NCBI RefSeq assembly: GCF_013409995.1 | Contig: NZ_JACCBX010000007.1 | Location: 124,001 to 188,000 of the forward strand | DNA length: 64,000 nt | Reading direction: 5' to 3' | Origin: Neobacillus driksii | Lineage (GTDB): Bacteria; Bacillota; Bacilli; Bacillales; Cytobacillaceae | In this document: in pieces, positions 46,808 to 53,439 of the stretch | Position numbering within the stretch: position 1 is the first letter of the stretch | Layout: each line of letters opens with the position of its first letter | Notes under the pieces: generated by a model | The model's database searches: none | Told to the model about the DNA's origin: nothing | Seen by the model: the letters and a program-made list of their open reading frames with translations, nothing else | Position numbers and translations under genes: made by a program

Positions 46808-48361
46808 ATGATTGAAAACAACAATACATTAAGGGTAACGGGACTGGCGTCTGGAATGAATACAGATGAAATCGTAACAAATCTCGTAAAAGTCCAAAGC
46901 GCTCGGTTAAACAAACTAACACAAAACAAAACACTCGCGGACTGGAAAACAGATGCTTATAGGGACGTAAATAAAAAGGTTGATGAATTTCGTAAATCAA
47001 TGGAAGCTTTGAGGCTGCAATCCACTTTTAATAAACAAGTTACAACATCCTCAAACGACAGTGTGGTTTCAGGGACTGTTAGTGGAGTACCTACACAATC
47101 TTCCTATGAAATTTCCAATGTTCAACAAGCAAAACCTGCAACCGCGACGTCTGTTAAATTTTTCTTAGAAGGTACACTAGACACAACGAAGAAACTAAGT
47201 GAATTAGGTGTTGTTGGTAATGCTAATGGGGAAGCATCATTAAAAGTTAATGGAAAAACCTATACATTTAGTATCGAAGATAATTTATCAAAAGTTTTTA
47301 GTGAGATTAATATTGCGGGGACTTCAACGTTATCCTATTCTGCAACAGAGAAATCCCTTACGTTTAGTAATAAAGAATTGGGCGAATCGGATATTACAAT
47401 AAGTGGTTCTCCAAATCTACTTAAAGCTTTAGGCATAGTGGCAGGATCTACTAGTGATCAAAGTTATCAAAATGCTGCTAATATGTCAGTAACCAAAGGA
47501 ACTAGCGCAACCCAAGCAAAAATGTGGATTAATGGGTTAGAGTTTCGCTCTGATACTAATAAAATCACCTATGATGGGATGACTTTCGAAATTAAAGATA
47601 ATATGACTGGAACCCTAACTGTAACAAATAAAAATGATACTAGTGGCATTTTTGAAAGTATTAAGACGTTCGTTGATAAATACAATGAGTTAATTGCTGA
47701 TTTAAATGGACGGTTAAGTGAAAAGAAATATCGAGATTACCCACCATTATTGGACGAACAAAAAAAGGATCTAAAAGAAAATGAAATAAAGCTTTGGGAA
47801 GAAAAGGCTAAGAGTGGATTATTAACAAATGATTCTACTATTCAAACCTTAATAAATGAAATGCGGAATAGTCTTGGTTCAGTAATCGAGAGCTCTACGG
47901 GTTTCAAGTCTTTTAAGGAAATTGGTATTAACTTCTCTAACAATTATATGGACAAAGGAAAATTAGTTCTTGATGAAGCTAAATTAAAGGGTGTTCTCGA
48001 AACAAATCTAGAAGATGTTAAGAAACTGTTCACTTTCAAGGGAGGGGATGACTCAAGTTCCTCAACCACCGTGACTGACAAGGCCAAACATGATCAAAGT
48101 GGATTCGCCTGGAGGTTATACGACCGCATAAATGTAACCATAAGCCAACTTGGTTCACTAGCTGGTTCGCCAAATACCTCTGTTGATACGAAAAGTTTTA
48201 TGGCTAAACAAATAAAAGCATTAGATGAAAGTATTGATCGAGAACAACACAAAATTAGTGCTTATGAGGCAAGACTATGGAAACAATTTAGCATGATGGA
48301 AAAGGCATTACAGCAGCTTAATTCTCAAGGATCATGGCTGTCGCAGCAATTAGGAATGTAA
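46808..48361 (+). CDS. fliD: flagellar filament cap protein FliD
   Basis: This 517-residue FliD has the N-terminal domain starting LRVTGLASGMNTDEIVTNLVKVQSARL and a C-terminal domain with a long coiled coil ending LEQLNSQGSWLSQQL-like (QLNSQGSWLSQQLGM). It caps the filament and helps flagellin fold into place. ATG 46808 follows AAAGGGGG. The gene has its own sigma-D promoter and a strong terminator. fliS and fliT, which follow fliD directly in B. subtilis, are about 9.5 kb away here. Confidence 0.94.
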   Translation: MIENNNTLRVTGLASGMNTDEIVTNLVKVQSARLNKLTQNKTLADWKTDAYRDVNKKVDEFRKSMEALRLQSTFNKQVTTSSNDSVVSGTVSGVPTQSSYEISNVQQAKPATATSVKFFLEGTLDTTKKLSELGVVGNANGEASLKVNGKTYTFSIEDNLSKVFSEINIAGTSTLSYSATEKSLTFSNKELGESDITISGSPNLLKALGIVAGSTSDQSYQNAANMSVTKGTSATQAKMWINGLEFRSDTNKITYDGMTFEIKDNMTGTLTVTNKNDTSGIFESIKTFVDKYNELIADLNGRLSEKKYRDYPPLLDEQKKDLKENEIKLWEEKAKSGLLTNDSTIQTLINEMRNSLGSVIESSTGFKSFKEIGINFSNNYMDKGKLVLDEAKLKGVLETNLEDVKKLFTFKGGDDSSSSTTVTDKAKHDQSGFAWRLYDRINVTISQLGSLAGSPNTSVDTKSFMAKQIKALDESIDREQHKISAYEARLWKQFSMMEKALQQLNSQGSWLSQQLGM

Positions 48362-48373
48362 TAATAATAGAAG

Positions 48374-48405
48374 CCCAACTATCAATTTTTGATAGTTGGG
48401 TTTTT
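48374..48405 (+). terminator. terminator after fliD
   Basis: CCCAACTATCAA pairs with TTGATAGTTGGG, then five T. Confidence 0.92.
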
Positions 48406-48474
48406 AGTATAAAGAAACAGAACATATAAATAGTAGTGTCGATTAAATGAACTCAAAATATTTTTAAAAGGTAC

Positions 48475-48501
48475 TAAACTATTTGTTTGATACACCGATA
48501 A
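48475..48501 (+). promoter_or_regulatory. sigma-D promoter 1 upstream of csrA-hag
   Basis: TAAA-N15-ACCGATAA matches the sigma-D consensus in both elements and spacing. A TTTGATA element lies inside the spacer. Confidence 0.85.
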
Positions 48502-48546
48502 AAATAATAGAACAAGAGGTGGTCAAATAATTTCAAATAAAAAGAC

Positions 48547-48573
48547 TAAACTCTTTGTTAAAATATCCGATAA
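48547..48573 (+). promoter_or_regulatory. sigma-D promoter 2 upstream of csrA-hag
   Basis: TAAA-N15-TCCGATAA lies 72 nt downstream of the first copy. Confidence 0.85.
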
Positions 48574-48630
48574 TAATTAATACCAAGGTATTCCTTGTTT
48601 ACCAGTTTTTAGAGAAATTTTACATCATGC

Positions 48631-48657
48631 TAAACAATCCTATTAATTTTCCGATAA
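48631..48657 (+). promoter_or_regulatory. sigma-D promoter 3 upstream of csrA-hag
   Basis: TAAA-N15-TCCGATAA lies 84 nt downstream of the second copy and 41 nt before the csrA start. No ORF lies among the three promoters. Confidence 0.87.
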
Positions 48658-48697
48658 AAGAATTGTACCGGTAATAATATCATTGGAGGCTGGTAAC

Positions 48698-49054
48698 GTG
48701 CTTATTGTAGGCAGGGAAATTGGACAATCCGTAATCATTGGTGAAGCCGTTAAAGTGACTGTTCTACAACTTGGTTCTAAACTTCGGATTGCTATTGACG
48801 CACCAAAGGGTTTTCCTATTACACAAGTGAAACAAAATGAAATAGGAAAGAGTAAATTGAAAAAAGGGGCAAGAATCATCGGTGCCACAACACAAATTGG
48901 AGAATACATAAAGGTGACTGTTATCCAAACTGAAACCGGCCTCTTACGTTTTGCAATCGATGCTCCAAGAGAGGTTAATATTTATCGAGAAGAATTGTAT
49001 AAAGGCGATCTTTTCAAAGAAAATCAAATTGTTCAAAGGTCTTTGGTAATTTGA
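48698..49054 (+). CDS. csrA: tandem two-domain CsrA (single-chain pseudo-dimer)
   Basis: This 118-residue protein is twice the length of normal CsrA (about 60-75). Residues 1-45 align with CsrA (MLIVGREIGQSVIIGEAVKV, RIAIDAPK) and residues 54-103 align again (IGEYIKVTV, RFAIDAPREVNIYREELY). The arginine matching E. coli Arg6 is kept in both halves (Arg6, Arg59). The one matching Arg44 is kept only in half two (Arg97); half one has Gln43 in FPITQV. CsrA normally works as a domain-swapped dimer with two RNA sites, so this chain likely folds as a dimer with one intact site. GGAGG lies 8 nt before GTG 48698. The likely target is the hag leader; no fliW is present in the window. Confidence 0.85.
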   Translation: MLIVGREIGQSVIIGEAVKVTVLQLGSKLRIAIDAPKGFPITQVKQNEIGKSKLKKGARIIGATTQIGEYIKVTVIQTETGLLRFAIDAPREVNIYREELYKGDLFKENQIVQRSLVI

Positions 49055-49146
49055 TACATGCAATAAAATAATTTGTTAATGGACCCAAAGGGTTTATTAT
49101 AGATAATTTTTAAACAATAAAAACCAAAATATAGGAGGAAACAATA

Positions 49147-51089
49147 ATGCGTATTAACCACAATATTGCAGCACTAAACACACACCGTCAGTTAAATGCA
49201 GCTTCAACTGCACAAGGTAAATCAATGGAGAAATTATCTTCGGGTATGCGTATTAATAAAGCTGGGGATGATGCAGCGGGTTTAGCAATCTCTGAAAAAA
49301 TGCGTGGACAAATTCGTGGATTAGATCAAGCTTCTAAGAACTCTCAAGATGCTATCTCATTGATTTCAACTGCTGAAGGTGCATTAAATGAAACTCATGA
49401 TATCCTTCAACGTATGCGTGAATTAGCTACCCAAGCAGCTAACGATACAAATACAGGAACAGATCGTGGAGAAATTCAAAAAGAGATTAACTCATTAACA
49501 TCAGAAATTAACCGTATTGGAAATACGACTGAGTTTAATACTCAGAAATTACTAAATGGTGAGAAGAATGGTGCAGGTTCTGCAGCAGTTACTGCAGTTC
49601 AAGGTAAATTCTCAGTAGCTGTAACTGATACTGTTACTGCAGGTATTACAGTTGATGGCACTAATTTTAAAGGCGCAGATATAGATGCTGTTGTAACCGC
49701 TATGGGTGCTGATGCTGCATTTTCTGCAAAATTCACTGCTGCAGCAGGAACAGGTGCTGATTTAGGTAAGATTATTCTTACTCAAGTAGCTACTAAAGAA
49801 TCTGCAACCGCTCCAACTGTTGCAGGTGGTAACATCACTACACAGACTGCTGGTGTTGTTGGAAAAGCGGCAGTAGCGGCTGACGATAGTAAGAGTTTAA
49901 AATTCCAAATTGGTGCTAATGAAAAACAAAGTTTAACTCTTGATATAGCTGATATGAGAGCTTCTGCTTTAGGTCTTACAACAGCTGGTACATCCGATAA
50001 ACTTGCTGTTACAGATGGTACTAGCAATGTAACAAAAGAACAAGCATTAGATGTATCAACCCACGCATCAGCAGCAGATGCAGTAACGAAAATCCAAACT
50101 GCAATCGAAACAGTATCCGCAGAGCGTTCTAAGTTAGGAGCTAACCAAAACCGACTAGAGCACACAATTAACAACTTGAATACTTCTTCAGAAAACCTAA
50201 CAGCAGCGGAATCTCGTATCCGTGACGTAGATTATGCTTTAGCTGCTTAAGAGCAGTAACAAGCACAGTCGTCCTAGCTGGTAACGGCTAGTGAGTATTA
50301 TCGGGTGAATTGCTGGAAACCCCTTAGAGCTTTTCTTACCACAACGTAGTTGGAAACGACAAGCGTGATGGTTTGAAAAAAGAAAAGATTTGGGCAATCA
50401 GCAGCCAAGCTCCTTTCTCGAAAGAGTGGAGAAGGTTCAACGACTAGGATATACCATCTAATGCGAAAGCTATGGTGATGAAATCTATAGGTGAAACAAT
50501 GTACATCAGCATTGTGAATCCGAAGTGCCCGACCCCTACTAGATTGCTAGAGGGTGAAGATATAGTCTAGTCATTTATGAAAGTAAATGTTCGCACGATG
50601 GCGAAAGAAATGATGAACCAAACTAAGAATTCTATTCTTTCTCAAGCAGCACAAGCAATGTTAGCTCAATCGAATCAGATGCCTCAAGGTGTATTACAAC
50701 TTTTGAGATAATTGATAAGAAGGGCGTCTAGCTTGGTAACGAGCTAGAATATAACTGGGTGAATTGCTGGAACTTCCTAAAGCTACATCAACCACAACGT
50801 AACTGGAAACGGTAAGCGTGAAGGTATGAAAATGATGAGGATGAAACAATGGATAATCAGCAGCCAAGCTCCTGTGAGGAAACTCTGGAGAAGGTTCAAC
50901 GACTAGAGAATACGGTCTAAGGCAAAAGCTAGGACTATGAATCTCGTAGGGCAGCAAAAGCTGTTCGAAGTGCCCAGCCCCAACCAGTAATTTGGTGGGT
51001 GAAGATATAGTCTATTCTATGATTCGAAAGACATAGTCGCAAAGCAAGCGAACCAACAACCACAAGGAGTTCTTCAACTTCTTCGTTAA
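49147..51089 (+). CDS. hag: flagellin, split into three exons by two group I introns
   Basis: Exon 1 (49147-50232) encodes the D0/D1 N-terminal region (MRINHNIAALNTHRQLNAA), a variable middle domain and the C-terminal coiled coil to SRIRDVD. Exon 2 (50598-50666) encodes MAKEMMNQTKNSILSQAAQA plus MLA, and exon 3 (51045-51089) QANQQPQGVLQLLR. Joined, they give 399 residues with an intact, canonical C-terminus. Read without splicing, the frame stops at 50250 after 367 residues, losing the terminal D0 helix needed for assembly and export. TAGGAGGAAAC precedes the ATG. No sigma-D box lies in the 92-nt leader, so transcription probably comes from the promoters before csrA. The leader has GGA at 49081 and in the ribosome binding site, typical CsrA contacts. 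Confidence 0.92.
50233..50597 (+). ncRNA. group I intron 1 in flagellin (365 nt, no ORF)
   Basis: The conserved core elements appear in order: P-like AATTGCTGGAAAC (50309), R-like AATCAGCAGCCAAGCTCC (50396), GGTTCAACGACTA (50434) and GAAGATATAGTCT (50556). P7 forms from GACTA (50442) with TAGTC (50563). P1 pairs exon GAT and intron TATGCTT with AAGCACAGTC (50261-50270), placing a U-G pair at the 5' splice site. The last intron base is G (50597). Pattern and size fit subgroup IA. No homing endonuclease is encoded. Ligation restores RDVD-MAKEMM, as in intact flagellins. Confidence 0.92.
50667..51044 (+). ncRNA. group I intron 2 in flagellin (378 nt), carrying a copy of the last exon
   Basis: The same core is present as in intron 1: AATTGCTGG (50762), AATCAGCAGCCAAGCT (50855), GACTA (50901) with TAGTC (51008), the CTAGC-TTGGTAAC-GAGCTAG hairpin, and a 3' end TCGCAAAG matching the TCGCACG end of intron 1. 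The guide GGC (50723-50725) pairs with exon GCT, changed in parallel with intron 1 (GTC with GAT). The first 45 nt after the 5' splice site read QSNQMPQGVLQLLR-stop, nearly the same as exon 3. Retention of this intron therefore still yields a full flagellin. The two introns are clearly related copies. Confidence 0.88.
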
Positions 51090-51103
51090 TAAATATTTTA
51101 AGA

Positions 51104-51136
51104 TTTTGGAATCCTGGGCTTTCTGGGATTCCTTTT
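51104..51136 (+). terminator. terminator after flagellin
   Basis: GGAATCC pairs with GGATTCC around TGGGCTTTCTG, then TTTT. Confidence 0.8.
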
Positions 51137-51183
51137 CCATATTACAAAACATCATATAATCTTCCACATTTAAACTCTTTCTC

Positions 51184-51210
51184 TAAACTTTTCCACGAAT
51201 TATCCGATAA
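51184..51210 (+). promoter_or_regulatory. sigma-D promoter of flaG-yviE
   Basis: TAAA-N15-TCCGATAA lies 34 nt before the flaG start. Confidence 0.85.
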
Positions 51211-51244
51211 TTAGGTTAACATATTGTCACTAAGGGGGATGTGA

Positions 51245-51607
51245 ATGCTAGATAAGATTACGATTGCCAATAATTTATCCACCGATTCTCAGCTAAAACC
51301 AATTGAGAAAGTGGAAAGTGTACCTCAAGCGAAGCCGGTTACACCTGAAAAACAAGAACAACACCAACAACAGGGACAACACTCCAGGGAGAAGACGGAA
51401 AAAGTGATTGCAAGTATGAATGACTTTTTAAAGGCGTCAAATTCCCATTTGAAATTTGAGTTTCATGAAGATCTTCAGGAATACTATGTTACGCTTGTAG
51501 ATGATAAAACGAATGAAGTAATCCGCGAAATCCCATCAAAGAAATTACTCGATATGTATGCAGCTATGACGGAATATGTAGGTCTTTTAGTAGATAAGAA
51601 GATTTAA
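51245..51607 (+). CDS. flaG: FlaG family protein (YvyC)
   Basis: This 120-residue protein has a polar Gln-rich N-terminal stretch and the FlaG domain at the C-terminus (FLKASNSHLKFEFHEDLQEYYVTLVDDKTNEVIREIPSKKLLDMYAAM). FlaG proteins influence filament length and are co-expressed with flagellin. In B. subtilis it lies between hag and fliD; here it follows hag, but fliD is on the other side. AAGGGGGA precedes the ATG. Confidence 0.92.
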   Translation: MLDKITIANNLSTDSQLKPIEKVESVPQAKPVTPEKQEQHQQQGQHSREKTEKVIASMNDFLKASNSHLKFEFHEDLQEYYVTLVDDKTNEVIREIPSKKLLDMYAAMTEYVGLLVDKKI

Positions 51608-51622
51608 AAAGGTGGTGCTCTT

Positions 51623-52198
51623 ATGCAGGTCCCTCAGATACGTATGCAGCAAACATATGCACAAATAGGGCTTCGAATCACCCAGCCCGTACAAGAACTT
51701 CAGCAGGCACCTGCTCAACTTTCCATCAAGCAAACTCCAGCATCCATGAATGTGACACGTACACCCTCTAAGCTTGATATTAATCAAGACCAAGCACGTA
51801 ATGAAATCAATATGAAAATGCCTGATGTATTTAGTAGAGACAACGCGGAAGCAGCAAAGCAGCGAGGATTAGAAGCCATAGCCGAGAAAGTTCAAGAAGG
51901 CAATCAACTAGCCGCAATCGAAAATAAAACCGACGCACTAGCAGCAATCGCTGTAAATAAATCATTACCCGAACCAGACGATTACAATATCGCCTTTATC
52001 CCCAGCCCCGGATCAGTCCAATTCGATTACACCCCAACCCAAATCCAAATAGAATGGGAAAAAGGAGGTGCGGAGATACACGCAACACCAAGTGAAATCA
52101 CCCACCAATACACGCCAGGCAAGACAGAAGTATACCTCCGCCAAAAGAATCAACTTCAAATCGACTTTGTTGGAGGAACTATTAATACACAATCATAA
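51623..52198 (+). CDS. yviE: YviE family protein (DUF6470)
   Basis: This 191-residue protein is of the YviE/DUF6470 family, recognised by the N-terminal PQIRMQQTYAQIGLRITQP, the repeated beta-like SIKQTPASMNV segments and the PDDYNIAFIPSPGSVQFDYTP region. Function is unknown, but the gene is part of the flgK-flgL-yviE-fliW-csrA-hag block in Bacillus. Here fliW is missing next to it. It follows flaG by 15 nt in one operon and is followed by a terminator. Confidence 0.85.
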   Translation: MQVPQIRMQQTYAQIGLRITQPVQELQQAPAQLSIKQTPASMNVTRTPSKLDINQDQARNEINMKMPDVFSRDNAEAAKQRGLEAIAEKVQEGNQLAAIENKTDALAAIAVNKSLPEPDDYNIAFIPSPGSVQFDYTPTQIQIEWEKGGAEIHATPSEITHQYTPGKTEVYLRQKNQLQIDFVGGTINTQS

Positions 52199-52214
52199 AA
52201 TAAATTTGTTAGAG

Positions 52215-52260
52215 GCTGACTCAAAGACCGTTATATGACGATTTTTGAGTCAGCTTTTCT
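52215..52260 (+). terminator. terminator after yviE
   Basis: GCTGACTCAAA pairs with TTTGAGTCAGC, then a TTTT tail. Confidence 0.9.
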
Positions 52261-52335
52261 TTTAAATTACTTTACTAAACAAAGGAATGAGAAAAAATTA
52301 TTACCATTCCGTACTGAAAACATAATTTTGGCACT

Positions 52336-52469
52336 CTGTTGATTTCCGCGGAAGGCACGTAGACTCCTGCGGGAGGACGGGACAGGGGAGACCCCGCAGT
52401 CGCATCAGCGACGAGGAGGCTCCCCGAACCGCCCGCGGAAAGCGAAGTGCCTGGAGCGGAAATCAACAG
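52336..52469. repeat. GC-rich Bacillaceae hairpin repeat, copy 2
   Basis: This copy has the same landmarks as copy 1 at 41440-41571 (GACTCCTGCGGGA, GAGACCCCGCAG, CGAGGAGGCTCCCC, GCGGAAAGCGAAGTGCCTGGAGCG), with complementary ends CTGTTGATTTCC and GGAAATCAACAG. It sits between yviE and the flgM promoter. Confidence 0.8.
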
Positions 52470-52568
52470 AACTATAATATAGAACATAATCTAATGAAAA
52501 AAACAGTACATTTTGATACAATAAAACTGGCTCTGTTAGGACAAAGAAAATTCTTTTATAAACACTAC

Positions 52569-52595
52569 TAAACTTTTAATCATTAAATCCGATAA
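52569..52595 (+). promoter_or_regulatory. sigma-D promoter of the flgM-flgN-flgK-flgL operon
   Basis: TAAA-N15-TCCGATAA lies 35 nt before flgM. Confidence 0.85.
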
Positions 52596-52630
52596 TAATA
52601 AAAAAAGGAATAAAGGGGAGGGAACCGAAT

Positions 52631-52906
52631 ATGAGAATTAACGATACGAAATATGGTCTTTATTCCTACCAAAATCAACCTAAAAATACAGTAACACCAC
52701 ATACAACAAAAAAAGCATCCGCCTCTGCGGAAGTCCAAATATCATCCCGTGGCCGTGAAATGTCACAAGCCATGATGTCTGATCAGGCTCAAAGACAGCA
52801 ACGCGTGCAGGAACTAAAACAACAAATTGCAAATGGGACCTACCAGGTAGACAGCAATAAAGTTGCCAATAAAATGCTCGATTTCTGGACCAAGAATTCC
52901 CTTTAG
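52631..52906 (+). CDS. flgM: anti-sigma-D factor FlgM
   Basis: This 91-residue FlgM has a polar, disordered N-terminal half and a conserved C-terminal helix region (SRGREMSQAMMSDQAQRQQRVQELKQQIANGTYQVDSNKVANKMLDFW) that binds sigma-D and keeps it inactive until the hook is complete. GGGGAGGG precedes the ATG. With a sigma-D promoter in front, FlgM limits its own sigma factor, the usual feedback. Confidence 0.94.
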   Translation: MRINDTKYGLYSYQNQPKNTVTPHTTKKASASAEVQISSRGREMSQAMMSDQAQRQQRVQELKQQIANGTYQVDSNKVANKMLDFWTKNSL

Positions 52907-52918
52907 GAGGAATACATC

Positions 52919-53404
52919 ATGGAAGATGTTAAAAATCTCATCGAAAATTTGGAACAAATGATTGATGCTCATAAACGTATGCTCGACCTAGCAAAAGATA
53001 AAAGAACATTGCTCGTTGCGGGTGATAGTGACGGCTTAAGAGAAGTAGTTTATCGCGAAAGTTCCTGTGTAGATGAGATTCAGAAGCTAGAGCAGCATAG
53101 AAAACAACTGGTCCAAGAAATTATGGTGAATAAGGGACATTCCGGACAATCTTTTTCGCTCGAAGAATTAAGTAATCTTAAGGGAAGTCCTTTCGTAAAG
53201 ACCATTTTACAATCCATTGCGAAACAACTCCACGGTCTAATTCAAGAAATTACCCATTTGAACGAGAGCAACCAACAACTAATTCAAGCATCTCTTTCCT
53301 ACGTTCAGTATTCGATGGGAATGCTTGTTAAAAAGGAACCGGCCATCGGTTATGGTCCTAATGCCAAAAACCGTTACTCCAGTATGTTGGATGCGAAAAT
53401 TTAG
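52919..53404 (+). CDS. flgN: flagellar chaperone FlgN
   Basis: This 161-residue helical protein of the FlgN family (YvyG in B. subtilis) has heptad-like segments (IENLEQMIDAHKRMLDLAKDKRTLL, QKLEQHRKQLVQEIM). It escorts the hook-filament junction proteins FlgK and FlgL, encoded directly downstream, to the export gate. TTTAGGAGGA precedes the ATG; the gap to flgM is 12 nt. Confidence 0.9.
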   Translation: MEDVKNLIENLEQMIDAHKRMLDLAKDKRTLLVAGDSDGLREVVYRESSCVDEIQKLEQHRKQLVQEIMVNKGHSGQSFSLEELSNLKGSPFVKTILQSIAKQLHGLIQEITHLNESNQQLIQASLSYVQYSMGMLVKKEPAIGYGPNAKNRYSSMLDAKI

Positions 53405-53439
53405 ATAGAATATTAGGTTAAGATAAAGGAGGGAACAGC

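Noticed and set aside
49147..50250. Flagellin as a complete 367-residue protein
   Set aside because: The product would lack the universal C-terminal helix, which is found intact downstream once the group I intron is removed; stopping at 50250 is reading into the intron.
50694..50957. Minus-strand ORF inside intron 2 as a homing endonuclease
   Set aside because: It has only 87 codons, no LAGLIDADG, HNH or GIY-YIG motif, lies antisense to the intron core and has no start signals.
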